A stretch of 64,000 nucleotides of DNA from Powellomyces hirtus (Eukaryota; Chytridiomycota; Chytridiomycetes; Spizellomycetales; Powellomycetaceae), in the NCBI GenBank assembly GCA_025526995.1, contig JAHLKG010000016.1:186001-250000 (forward strand), written 5' to 3'. Under the pieces are notes generated by a model, which was not told where the DNA came from, ran no database searches, and worked only from the letters and a program-made list of their open reading frames with translations. Numbering within the stretch: position 1 is the stretch's first letter; each line of letters opens with the position of its first letter. Shown here one piece after another: positions 9,651-20,463 of this stretch. Both the position numbers and the translations under genes were made by a program.

Positions 9651-11474
9651 TCAACACAGTGGCGGCACATCCGGGTCATCGTGAAAGTTTGCTGGGACTT
9701 CCGGTGGCGCAACCGAGTAGTTCCTATCGACAATCCCCTTCCGCTTCTCCACCTTCTCCCTCGCATTTTCCGCCACAATGTTTCTAACATCCACCGCCTC
9801 CCGCGGCCCCACTCTCCGGCCCTCTTTCTCTCCCTCCCCAAATCTCTTCTCCTTCTCCCTCATCTTCCTCCTCTCCCTCTCCTCATCCTCCCTCACTCTC
9901 CGTTCCCTCCTCCTCACCTCCTCCACATCACCTCCCGCCTCCACCTCCACATCCGCCTTCAGCATCGTCACCGCCAACCAGCCGCTCACGGTACTCCTCT
10001 CACAAATCACATTGTCGGTGGACACGGGTGAGTCGAGGACGAGCTGCAGGATCTTGTTCTTGACGAGGATGCGGATGTAGGTTGACTCAACGTGCACGCC
10101 GATGAGGGACGTGGAGAGGTGTTTGGAGAGCGAGACGTGGAGAGTGACAGTCGAGGAGGTGGAGGTAAAGTGGAACGACCATTTGCCTTGGTTTTTTTGC
10201 AGAATGCGCCCGTCGGTGGTGGAGGTGAGGACGGGGGGCGCGAGGGTCGATGGGGGAGTGGGTGCGGGAGGGTTTTTGAGCCTCGCGAGGTCTCGGGCGG
10301 CTGAAAGCCGGGCGGAGGCGGTGTGCGGGACGGGCTCGGTTTGGTACCGGCGGCGTTGTTCTTCCAAGCTGTTTTTGTGGGGACGTGTTGGTATTGTTCA
10401 GAATTGTGATTTCGGTACATGGTAGAGGTGATACGTACTCTTCTTCACTTGTATCATTCTCGCCGCCCACCAGCCCCCGTGGCTCGGTTGATCCTCCAGA
10501 GGATTGTGCACCATCGCCCTTGGCCTCCGGATTCGTGCTCTTCTGCTGTTCTCCCTCTTTCGAAATCGATGATTCCAACCCTTCAGCCTTGACGGGTTCT
10601 CCTGCCCCTTGTAGCGGGTCGGCATGTTGTTCTTGTTCTTGGTCGCGGAGAAACCGTGCTCTGATTTCTTCGTACTGCTGCGCGGCTTCGAGACGCTCTG
10701 TACGGGTGATTTCACGGCCGTCTAGGACCTAGAGAGGTTGAGGCGGGGGCAGAGGGTTAGCGTTGTTCAATGATTAGCAGATGAGTTACTTATGTGAGTG
10801 GACGGGAACGTACCTTGAGTTGGGGCAGGATGGTAATGACGAGCTCGCGGTACCCTTCTTTCCTCGCACACGGGTTGCCGAGGAGGTAACTGGAAATGCC
10901 ACGTTGTTGCTCCATTTCAGCCGTTGTGGCGGGGCAGCTAACGGGGGATGTGGACGATGAAAAAAAAAAACACACTACTCACAGTTCTCGCAATTGCTCA
11001 TTGTTTTTCAAATGCTCGACATCCAGCGGATCCTCAACAAAATTAACGGTCAGATCCAGTTTCTCCAGCGACTCGCATTTATCCAAGTTTTCAATTTTGG
11101 AGATGTTGTTGAGCGCGAGTTGGAGGTATTTGAGTTCTTTGAGTTTGTGCAGGTTTTCTACAGTCATAAAAAAAACGAATGAATATGGAGGACAGCCAGC
11201 GATCATACTCAGTCACGGTCACCTATTTTGGATATCTGATTATTCTGCAGGAACAAAATCTCGAGATGGCGGCAATACAGATCAAGGTTCTCGATCTTCT
11301 CAATGTCGTATTGGTGCAGCGTGACTTCTTTCAGGGTGGATAGTTCGCCGTCATTGTGTTCGGCTCGTTTTCGTAGCAGCTCTTTGTCGACTGAGAGAGA
11401 GAAACATTTAAGCCATTAATAACAGGCTGGTATGGTTTTGCGGGAAAGGAAAATCACTTACTTCTTTGAACCAT
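9651..11474 (-). CDS. DNAAF11: dynein axonemal assembly factor 11 (LRRC6/seahorse family)
   Basis: A cytoplasmic co-chaperone factor needed to pre-assemble axonemal dynein arms. The tiny first exon MVQR (11462-11474) is followed by an exon (11223-11390) encoding [17 protein letters not shown] and the first SDS22-like leucine-rich repeats. Repeats continue ([18 protein letters not shown]) and end in the LRR cap [33 protein letters not shown]. An acidic coiled-coil region comes next ([19 protein letters not shown]). The final exon carries the CS/p23-like beta domain ([35 protein letters not shown]). The protein ends DDPDVPPLC, matching the characteristic family C-terminus. About six exons; the order of LRRs, cap, coil and CS domain is the full family architecture. 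Head-to-head with CCDC25. Presence implies motile flagella in this fungus. Confidence 0.93.
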
Positions 11475-11733
11475 TATTTCCTCCGCATGGGGTGTGAGGG
11501 GCAAGGTGGAGTTTACGCGTGTGTTTGGCGTTTTGATCCCTTTGGCACAACGCGTCCAAATGTGGCACAGTAACAGCAAGTTGGTCTTAGCGGGGTTTGC
11601 CGTTTCGTTTCAACCCCAAGGACATTTGACATTTGACCGTGCTGTTTTTGCGCCTTGCCATTGGCAGGCAAGTGGGTGTGCAGAATTAAAGGCAACTTTT
11701 ACCACACGTCAGTTCCTCAGGGATCTCGTCAAT
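11475..11733. promoter_or_regulatory. shared divergent promoter DNAAF11 / CCDC25
   Basis: Only 259 bp separate the two start codons. It contains the inverted repeat CTTGCC-N7-GGCAAG at 11654-11672, whose centre reads TTGCCATTGGCA. This resembles an RFX X-box and also includes a reverse CCAAT box. Direct repeat catttgacatttgac lies near 11625. The regulatory role is inferred. Confidence 0.45.
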
Positions 11734-12662
11734 ATGGTATTCTACTTTACAAGCAATGGTCTGTATGGTATCCCGAAGGTTTGCACCGTGTTTCTCAAGT
11801 GCTAATGTCTGCGATGCCTCGTAGTCGTTTCCCCGTCTGCAAAGGTGTATATGGGGAAAGACAAATATGAAAGTAAGTTATACGTTTTGTCTGATAGAGA
11901 CGGGAGAGCCGTGGTTGTCTTTGTGCAATGCTCCCACTTGCTCTTCCCACATCAAATTGCTCATTGCGTTCTCTTTTGCCTTCTTGCAGACGAGGAACTC
12001 ATAAAGTATGGCTGGCCCGAAGACGTCTGGTTCCACGTCGACAAGCTTTCCTCTGCGCACGTGTACCTCCGTCTTCCCAAGGGTCAATCATGGGAAGACA
12101 TTGACGAAGCGCTGCTAATGGACCTCGCGCAACTGACCAAAGCAAATTCGATCGAGGGCAACAAAAAGGGCAACCTCACCATCATCTACACCCCGTGGAG
12201 CAATCTCAAGAAAACGCCCGGGATGGAGACGGGCCAAGTGACGTTTTTCCGCAACAACCAGGTGAAACGCGTCCATGTAAAAGAACGCGATAACGCGGTG
12301 GTGAATCGGCTGAACAAGACCAAAGTGGAACGACATCCGGATTTGAGCGAGGAAAAGATTGACCGCGATAGGGAGGAGAGACTGGTGGCGAGGGAGGCAG
12401 ATAAAAAGAGGGTGGGTGTGTCATGCCTTCTCTTTCCTCTCCGTTGATCCTTTCCTGCAGGGTGGGTGGGTAACATTGTGTCATATTTTGCATTTATCTG
12501 CAGAAACAACTAGAACTGAAAACGCAAGAATCTCGACGGAAAGAAGCCGAGTCGAGGAGTTACAGCAGTATCTTCAAAGAAGAGAAAATGCTGAGCAACA
12601 GAGATGCGCGTAAAGGTCGCGAGGATCTGGATATCAATGCGCTTGAGGAAGATTTTATGTAG
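11734..12662 (+). CDS. CCDC25: CCDC25/Jlp2 family protein (NFACT-R domain)
   Basis: The start [24 protein letters not shown] is the hallmark of this small, highly conserved eukaryotic family. [31 protein letters not shown] and [17 protein letters not shown] follow and form the NFACT-R fold also found at the end of Rqc2/NEMF. The C-terminus is a basic coiled coil ([37 protein letters not shown]) ending EEDFM. Introns are 11759-11824, one from about 11872 to 11989, and 12412-12503. Spliced length is about 210 residues, the family norm. The exact molecular role in fungi is unclear; RNA or tRNA binding is suggested by the domain. It sits between two flagellar LRR genes, divergent from DNAAF11 and convergent with LRRC49. 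Confidence 0.93.
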
Positions 12663-12857
12663 ATTTTGGCGTAGGTAGTTTACAGGCGTACATAGAGCTC
12701 AGCGTTCCTGGGGGTTGGCACCCGCGAGGGTTTTAATGGAGAGTACGTACTTGATAGGGAGGCATGGTTTGCTTGCGTATATAGTGTTTTATGGAATCAT
12801 AATTCGTGTTCCATTAGCGTGTTATCGTTCAGCCACCCCTGGCGGTTTCCAATGCCC

Positions 12858-13545
12858 CTAATCCTCCACCCCACTCGAATCCGCTATCAGTCCCTTCACG
12901 CACGCCTCCTCGACCAACAGGGGCCATATCTCGTTAAACTGACGCAATCTCACATTCGCCTGAACACTCCTCTCCATCATGCCCTTGACCTGCCCTCTCA
13001 CAAACTCCTCCCTCACCGCAACACTAGCACTAACGCCGGACCGGCTCGATATGGCCGCTCGCGCGCGCAGCGCGTTTTCGTAGTAGCTTTGGTCGTCGGA
13101 TCCTTCACTGCTGATCCGGATCCCCAGAGGCAGGATGATGTCGGGCGTGCGCCAGATGGTGGAGGACGGGAGGCGGGCGATGGTTTTGCGGAGCGAACCT
13201 GGGGTGGGGCAAAATTGGATTAGGTGAGGTTGCGGGAAAGGAAGGGAATGGGGGGAGACTGAGGAGGAGCGTACCAAACATGGCCTCAGCAGCGTTCACG
13301 TCCGCGACAGTGATGGGTTTGCCGCAGAGTGATCTCAGGGGGAGATGGCTTAACCGAAATACCACGTATTGTCGGAAAAAGGGGAGAGACACGGCTTCGT
13401 TTTGATCGGCATGGATATCGAGGTCTTGGACGTCGCGGAGGAGGGATAAGTGGTTCACCTGCACCAAGCAAAAAAAGCAAAACAGTTAGTATCTGTGTAT
13501 CATTTCAACATGCTGTGCCCCAAAACGAGCATTCTGCCTTGTGTT

Positions 13546-13576
<31 letters not shown>

Positions 13577-16500
13577 CTTATCTCTTACGTCTTTTAGCCG
13601 AGTCAAATGGTTTCGTGAGAACGTCAATCCCTGCAAGGCGTGGAAGCGTTTTAGCTTGGCCATCACGGGCCCGAGTTTCGTGACACGCGCGTAGTTGAAG
13701 CAGACAGAGGTGATGGAGGTCGGGTCGACGCGGTCGATGATTGTGGAGGGTTCGCCGTAGCTGGGAGACGACGACGACGACGCATGGGAGTTGTGGGGAT
13801 TTTGCAGGATTGATTTTTGGTGGGGTAGAGTTGCGTGAGTTGGGGTGTGATGTGTCACAGTATGGGTGTTGAATTTGAGAATTTTGGACTTACATGGTGA
13901 GACATCCATTATGGAGTTCGGCGTATACACTGTCCGAGAGGTGCATGCAGACTAGATATATCAACAACATGGGCAAGCCAACAAAAAAAAAAATATAAAT
14001 ATCCACTCTTGATTCGAAGCGGAAGGGTATGTTGTTGCATACCTATATCGCCTGCTGGTCCCGTTCTGCTACTACGCAGGGCTCCTGCGCTTGACGCTCG
14101 GGATGCGCGCGCAGAGGGTGGGTGGGGCACGACGAGATCGGGAGCGGGAGGGTCATCACCATCCTCCTCCTCCTCCTCCTTGTCACCTTGTTGCACAATC
14201 CCCATCTCGCGCTCCCAGGAAATGCGGATCTTTGTCATCGCGCGAAGTCTAGTAGCAAAAAAAGAAAAACCACAACAATATATATGTATGTATATCAGCA
14301 TCGCTAAAGGGTCTGGGTGTGGTTTGTGTGGTGTCGCACGTTGAGCTCCGGCACCCCCTACCTCTCATCCTTCTGTGTAGCCACCCGCTCACACTCTCTC
14401 AATCGCTCGCTTTCTTTCCGGGCAAGTTTCACCGCGGCCCGCCGCTCTTCTTCACTGACCCGCCGCCCGTCGAGGATTTTGACGGACCGCATGCGGTTGA
14501 TGATGAAGCCGCGGTGGGTGTTGTCCCGGCAAATCGGGTTGTTCTCAAGCGATAGTTCTGGGGGACAGATGTGGGTTTGAGTGGGGTTGGATCAACACAC
14601 ACCCGCCCCCCCCCCCCCCCTCGCGGGCGCGGCCTCGCCCAGAACCACGACTGCATACCGGAAAGAGTTTCTGATTTCAGCACGGCGGCGATATCCTCAA
14701 ACGAGTTGATTTCGTTGCTACCGAGAGAGAGGCGTCGCAAGTTTTCTAGTGCACAGAGTTCTCGAACAGCTGTGATCTGCAAAAAACGATACGAGATGTT
14801 GGGGGTTGGAACTCGAAAGCCGCCCTTGGGGTTACCCCAGCACGCATCTCTACCCTACCTGATTTCGCTTCAAATTCATATCAGATATAGAAACGAGAGC
14901 GGCCAGATGGATGGGGCCTCTGATCACGTTGTCTTCCAAGTTGAGGACCCGTAGTTCTCTGAGATGGTTCAAATTTTCTGCCAGGTGGGGTGTGAGCATG
15001 CATGCCCCCATTTTTCGTCCCGCTGGCCGATATTGCAACCACCATCGTTCACCCCCGCAGCTTACCGATTGCGCAAATCTGATTGCTATGCAGATCCAGC
15101 ACGTCCAGCCTCGCGAGCATCTCCAACCCCCTGATCTCTTTTATCTTGTTGCGGCCCAGCATGAGCACGCGTAGACTCTGCAGGGCGTCCAGACCGCTGA
15201 TGACCTAGGTGGGTTTTCAATATATAGTCAGACAAAACCTGGGTCGATCGGCGGGAGGCTGGTGAAAAAAAAAAAGGGATATCCTCCCTGCGTGGGATCC
15301 GGGATGTGTACCTCAATTTGGTTGTTATAAAAGTCCAGAAACACGAGATTGCTGAGGTGGTTCAGGTGTTCCATGGTGACGATCTGGTTGTTCTGGTAGT
15401 TTAGAAAACGGAGTCGAGTCTCTTGATACAGATTAAGACACGTCTATTCAGGGATGCATCGTGAGTAGACTGAATCAAAAAACCAAAAGAAGAGAAACAA
15501 AAAGACTAAGAGAGACAATGCTTCAGAACATACGCTAAGCCCCCGTCGACTCAGATTAAGCCGTTCTCTCCCCCCTTCTTGCTCTTCAGCCGGGCGTGTG
15601 ACCTTGAATAAGACGGCTGTTGCCAATGAGTAATTACGATCCGAGCCCGTGCCTCACATATGCGATATCACACATAAACTGATCAGAAAGAAACCCACTT
15701 CATAAATCGCCGCGACCGAGTGTCCCTTTTTGGGAACCCATCCCAAACTCTCCTCTGCCTTGGCAATCCACATGACGCCCAGGGAGGAGCAAGTGCGGTC
15801 GGAGCTGGACGAGGGGCGAGACAAAGTGGGTGGCGGTCGGGTGGTGAGCGAGGAGGAGGAGGTGGATGATGAAGTGCGGGAGGTTGTGGGTGGGGCTTTG
15901 TCGTCGGGGGTGCCGATACGAGAGTGAGGCGAGCAGCGTTGGGATGGGGAGTCGGTGTCGGTTCCGTCGTCGTTGGTCGTGGAGCAGAGCGTGGCGGAGG
16001 AAGACCCGCGTGAGTAGGACCGTTGGTGGGCAGGGTTGGCGTTTTTGGCTGCGCATGGTGAGAGAGGCTGGGGGGCAGCGTTAGAAAGCCAGGTGAATAG
16101 TACGCGCACGAAGCGCTGGGAAGAAGAAATCCCTACCTCTATGAAGAGATATGGCGATGAAGACCATGCGTTCTTCGTAGAATGTGCTAGTTTGGGGCGG
16201 TGGATATTAGACCCACTCGTTTTTCGAGGAGGAATGCCAATCATCTCAGCTGCTTTACCAGGTCCAGCGGTGGATGGACGGGACGCAGTGCGCTTCCGAG
16301 GCTCTTGAAACTTGGGCAACTGTTTTCGTATCCCATGATCTGAGAACCCCGATATACCGTTCCATCAAACTCCAATCGCAAAACGTAAACTCACCGTCCT
16401 ACCACTGTCCTGCTTAAAAAGGGTCGGGCTGCCCATATACTGCATTGTGACTTCTGACATCTGGACCGCTCTAAGAAAGAACCCCGTTGCATGAGCCATC

Positions 16501-16726
16501 GAATTTTTAGAATTGAGATTATATCCATAGTGTATTGTATTGACCTTAAGGTGTACGGTATGGGCGGCTTTGAAGCCCACGAGATATCTTGTCGCAGCAC
16601 CCCACTGTGGCCATGTGGGGCCGACTGTGGCCGTTTCTGGACTGGACATGTTGCCGGCGAAAAGCCAGAGGAAGACACCTTGCTAGTCTTCTTTTTGTTG
16701 GGAGACGCAGACGATGCTCGAAGCAT
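12858..16726 (-). CDS. LRRC49: LRRC49, tubulin polyglutamylase complex subunit
   Basis: In animals LRRC49 (TPGS4) belongs to the TTLL1 polyglutamylase complex that modifies axonemal and centriolar tubulin. The N-terminus is basic and low in complexity (MLRASSASPNKKKT, QKRPQSAP). Its first splice, near 16550-16605, is uncertain because two frames alternate there. SDS22-type repeats follow: LNYQNNQIV, LVFLDFYNNQIEVI, LQSLRVLMLGRNKIKEIRGL, LARLDVLDLHSNQI, LRELRVLNLEDNVI, LENLRRLSLGSNEINSF, then the cap LSLENNPICRD and DGRRVSEEERRA. The C-terminal half contains GLTFSRNHLTRLKDV, a segment FFRQYVVFRLSHLPLRSLCGKPIT that matches the LRRC49 signature, and ends FNEIWPLLVEEACVKGLIA...VED. About 13 exons, with introns carrying long homopolymers. 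The distinctive post-LRR domain separates it from generic SDS22 proteins. Confidence 0.85.
13549..13577 (+). repeat. poly-T tract in an LRRC49 intron
   Basis: A run of T broken by two C residues, about 29 bp, inside an intron of LRRC49. On the coding strand it is poly-A near the 5' side of the intron. It is likely to vary in length. Confidence 0.8.
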
Positions 16727-17059
16727 GGTTGGCTCTCGTTTGGTGTAAAATATTGACAGGTTGCAACGGAATAACGGGCACCCGGACGGACGTTCGCGCT
16801 TTACGTAAAATCATGGCGCAGTCGACTCACGTGGCGTAGTACCCGCCTCCGCTGCCGCGTTGAATTGTCACGCGGGGGACAAGGCATTTTTTTGTTGAAG
16901 GATATTTTCATTGTATCACTGGATTGGATTCCATCTGGATGTATAGGTAGTAGTATAAAGTACAGTATATGTGCAGCATGTCGTATATGAGCTGCTTCTG
17001 GCTCGCCTGAGCATTCTCGTGCTCTTCTCCTCTCTGTTTGCATATACTCCAACACGATC
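16727..17059. promoter_or_regulatory. divergent region LRRC49 / TMEM86-like
   Basis: 333 bp between divergent start codons. It has a palindromic GTTGCAAC near 16760 and an AT-rich stretch near 16940-16985. No gene. Promoter role inferred. Confidence 0.4.
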
Positions 17060-18003
17060 ATGACCTCTTATCTGGAATTTATCCAACGGGTGGATCTCTC
17101 CCCCATCAACATTGGCGTGCAGCTCACTGCCATCGCGCTGCCCTGCCTCCTCCTGTCCGAAAGCGCTCACTCGCTGCTCGGCCGTTCCATCTTCAAGCCG
17201 CTGGCGACGCTCGGGTTCCTCATCGCTGCTCTGGCTTATATTCCGACAAATGCGGCCACGGGACCGGCATCCCCGACCGCGGCCCTCACATCCGTCTCGT
17301 CACTAGCCGAGATCCCAGGCGCCATGCTGCGACTCGACCCGAGCCGGATTCGCGCCTATATTGGAGAATTGACCCATGTTTTGTGCACCGTGGCGCCGTC
17401 GATTGCGTCGGTGTCGCATACGACTTACACACAGGCCATGATGGGTGCCTTTGTGTTGGGCGCTGTGGGCGACGTGTTTCTGATCACCAAGAAGGGGTTT
17501 TTGCCCGGGCTGGGCAGCTTCTTGGCGGGCCATGCGGCGTTTATGGTCGCGTTTACATTCCATGGACAGGACGATCATGCCCGACGGCGAGCGGTGGGAT
17601 TCATCATGGCCGTAGCTGCCGTTGTCGGTCCCTGGTTGCTGCCAAAGATTAAGAACACGGTCATGCGCGGAGCGGTATGTGCTTTTGAATCGTCCCTGTT
17701 TCTCAGCGCTAAACACGAGACCGCACGTAGCTGTATTGACATTCGCGATCTCTTTAGGTTATCGTCTACATGGCGGTGATCAGCGCCATGGTCATCACCG
17801 CATTCGGGAGCATCACGTCGGGGCAAGCGTACCTCCCCGAACGCATTATCGGCGTGCTGATGTTTTTCGCCTCGGATCTCTTTGTCGCGCGGGAAGAGTT
17901 TGTGCACAAGAGTGTGCTGAACATGTGGATTGGATTGCCGCTGTACTATGCCGCCCAGATTCTGTTGGCGTCCACCCTGCGTGGTCAGCATGTATTGAAC
18001 TAA
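17060..18003 (+). CDS. TMEM86/YhhN-family membrane protein (lysoplasmalogenase-like)
   Basis: A multi-pass membrane protein of the YhhN family; animal TMEM86 members hydrolyse the vinyl-ether bond of lysoplasmalogens. I count about eight hydrophobic segments. Family motifs are visible: GAFVLGAVGDVFLI (conserved acidic residue in a helix), FLPGLGSFLAGHAAFMVAF (conserved His), RGAVIVYMAVISAMV, and MFFASDLFVAREEFV (conserved Asp). These polar residues line the presumed active site. One intron (17675-17757) falls between RGA and VIVYM. Spliced length is about 286 residues with a stop at 18001-18003. An extra loop (about residues 70-105, Ala/Ser-rich) lies between the second and third segments. 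Substrate in this fungus is not known; if it makes no plasmalogens, another lysolipid is likely. Confidence 0.85.
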
Positions 18004-18772
18004 TGGATATATATTTGTTGGTGGCATTTTTTTGTCTCTTGATACTCAAAGATGAGTTCTGCCATGAGGCGATTGCCAATGGGCTAAAAGCAGGGTGCGG
18101 AACGTCCGGAATCTGAACTCGGCGGGCTCTCAACCAAACTCCGGGGTGGCTGTGCATTTCAGTAGTTCGTACCGGCCGCTTGGGCCGCGTGAACTGGAGG
18201 AAGCGCGTGTACAGCGTGTAGGTGAACCTCGGGAGCTCAATAAACCGTACAGCCAGCACCACTGCCGGTCCGTTCTTGGCAAAATATCAGCGCAGGGGCA
18301 TGCAGGGTGGCACACAAAGTGGGGTGTGCGCGAGGATGTACATACATGGGATCCACAGTAGCTTATCCAAGTAGTAACATCGGCTCTGCGCTGCCCTACC
18401 TTACCCGCTCACCCCGCTGGTCGCGGGGGTTTTTTCAATGACGAGACTCGCAACGCTTTTGTACAACCCTTCGTTTCGGTTAGCGCTGGCTGGTACTGCA
18501 CTTCCTACTGTACCTCCAGGGTTGAATGGCCGGCGCGGGAGCGGAATGAGCCCTCGCCTTGCCAAATAAAGAAAGAAAGGTTATGGAACATCATGAATGA
18601 TTGTGTGAGCACGGAGAGGAGTCGGTGCTGAGAGACGGACGCGACTGACTGATGCGTCTGACCAGATACGGCAGCCCCCAAAAACAACAAAAACCCAATA
18701 AACAATTCAATCCTCTTGTCCAAATTTCCTCAGTCTCCCCATACCGTGAATAATTTTTACAGCCATCCAAAT
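18004..18772. other. convergent intergenic region
   Basis: About 770 bp between converging 3' ends. On the minus strand, 18170-18262 reads as a hydrophobic-basic stretch (AVRFIELPRFTYTLYTRFLQ) that could be an exon of an unrecognised gene, but I found no supporting start or partner exons. A short hairpin (ccgctcaccccgctggtcgcgggggtt) lies near 18408-18432. Otherwise nothing is seen. Confidence 0.3.
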
Positions 18773-20274
18773 CTAGAATTTATACACATCCGCCTCTTTG
18801 TATCCCAATTTTTTGAGCACGCCCCCAATCTCTCCCTGGGTAAAGTCCTTGGCCTTGGCGCCCGAGATGGCCTGTAACATCTGGTTGGGGCCGCAGATGA
18901 AGATTTTGCCCTCGCCCGGTTGTGGGGCGACTTGCTTGATGAGCTGTTCGTTGATGTAGCCCGTCTCGCCGCGCCAGCCGATCGGGGGCTTTTCGAGCAC
19001 GTAGCGGACTTGCAGCCGGTCAGAGTGCTTTTTGGCGATCGAGTCAAAGTAGTCCTTCATGAGAATGTCCTCCTACAATGGGGTGGGGATACATGTGTGA
19101 GATGAACGAAAAGAGAGCTTGCGGGTTTGCATTTGGCCGGGACAGAGAGAGGTCTTTTTTCTTACCTCCGCAATGTTGGCAAACACCAGGGTCATCTTGG
19201 TTTTGTCCTCGGGGTTGGACAGGACGCGCTGGATCAGTTGGATCATGGGAGTGATTCCTTTCGAAAGGGGTTCATTAAACCAACATTGAATTCAGAAGGA
19301 CCCCCAGGATGGAGGCATACCTGTTCCACCGGCCAGCATGGTCATTTGCTTGAACTCATTGGCCTTATACGGGTGCTTGGGGATGGGGCCCTTCACGTCC
19401 AGCGTGTCTCCGGGCTTGAGGGACCAGATGTGAGTGGACATGGGACCGTCTACGAAGGGTCAATAGTTGTGAGCTTGAGGTGCGTTGTCAAGGGTGCATC
19501 AGAGAGAGAGAGAAACATACTGGGGTACTGCTTGATGATCATGTCAAAGTGACCAGTGTAACCATCGGCAGGGTCCTCCACCGGAGTGTAGGGTCGGATG
19601 ACCACGTTGGGTTTGCCATTGTCCTTTGTACCGTTCACAAACTTGGTGACGACGCAAGAAGCGGTGGGCAGACCCAGTTCGGTGGTTCCTTCCGGCAACG
19701 CAAATCGGAACCGCTTGGTGTTGTGGTTCACATCTTGAATCTATGGCCCAACCCATGTGGTTTACTTAGATGGTGTCCCTAGCAAGGACAGTTCAATCCG
19801 TGTAGCACCATACCTCCTGCAAGGCAAATGGAAGGAATTTGCTGCTGTCAAGCGCGGCCACGGGGTTCTCCAGCGCGTGCTTGTCAAGCTTGGCCTTGAT
19901 CTTGGCCTGGCTCTCCGCCTGGTTCTGCGTGTACAGGTAGTACGCTGGAAACAAGGGAGATCAGTTTCGATACATCACCTACACCGTCGCAAGACCCTGC
20001 CGTGTCGAGTTCGAATTGACCCACCTCCACCAGCAACCACTCCTTTTATCGAAAGCAAACGCACATGACAGTATCGAAAGGATCAGTATAATGCAAGCAC
20101 GCCGTCGCGTTCAAAGTCGAGGACCACGGCACACGTACCTGGGAGCACAAATATCTTCAGAAACATGGAAGCCCCACTCTGCTGGGGTTTGGGAGCGGCG
20201 GGCCCGGTGGCCAGACCGCGCACACCCATAGCGGGAGCTGCAGAGAGATTACGAGCAACTGCACGGAAAAACAT
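18773..20274 (-). CDS. MCR1: NADH-cytochrome b5 reductase, mitochondrial (Mcr1)
   Basis: An FAD flavoprotein that passes electrons from NADH to cytochrome b5 or related acceptors, at the mitochondrial outer membrane/intermembrane space in fungi. The N-terminus [21 protein letters not shown] is Arg/Ala-rich like a mitochondrial presequence. A short hydrophobic segment ([17 protein letters not shown]) serves as anchor. The reductase domain has FRFALPEG, the FAD-binding RPYTPVED, the [14 protein letters not shown] loop, NADH-binding [11 protein letters not shown] and CGPNQML with the conserved cysteine. The end is ADVYKF. About six exons. Start codons of this gene and metaxin are only 189 bp apart on opposite strands. 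Very sure of family; the mitochondrial isoform is inferred from the N-terminus. Confidence 0.94.
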
Positions 20275-20463
20275 TGTATGTATTTTATGGGATTTGGGAA
20301 AGAAGCTCCGTTAAGCCTTGCAGGGCTTAATGAAGTGATTGATGAGCCAGCCACGAATGACGTGTCCGCCACTCGAGCCGGCTTGTCACCTACCTGGAAG
20401 TTCCCGATTCTCCACTCATTTTACCCCAACACCTCGCCGTAGAACACGCACATCGGAGAGGAG
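20275..20463. promoter_or_regulatory. shared divergent promoter MCR1 / metaxin
   Basis: 189 bp between divergent start codons of two mitochondrial outer-membrane genes. No TATA box in a standard place on either strand. Co-regulation is inferred from the layout. Confidence 0.45.

Noticed and set aside
14601..14623. Poly-C tract and other homopolymers as possible structural RNA
   Set aside because: They lie inside introns of LRRC49 and others and are simple slippage tracts.
18090..18262. Minus-strand hydrophobic stretch AVRFIELPRFTYTLYTRFLQ between two convergent genes
   Set aside because: No supporting exons or start; upstream frames are broken by stops and it borders antisense of the TMEM86-like gene.
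18405..18435. GC-rich hairpin as a bacterial-type terminator
   Set aside because: The window is clearly eukaryotic nuclear DNA, so Rho-independent termination does not apply.
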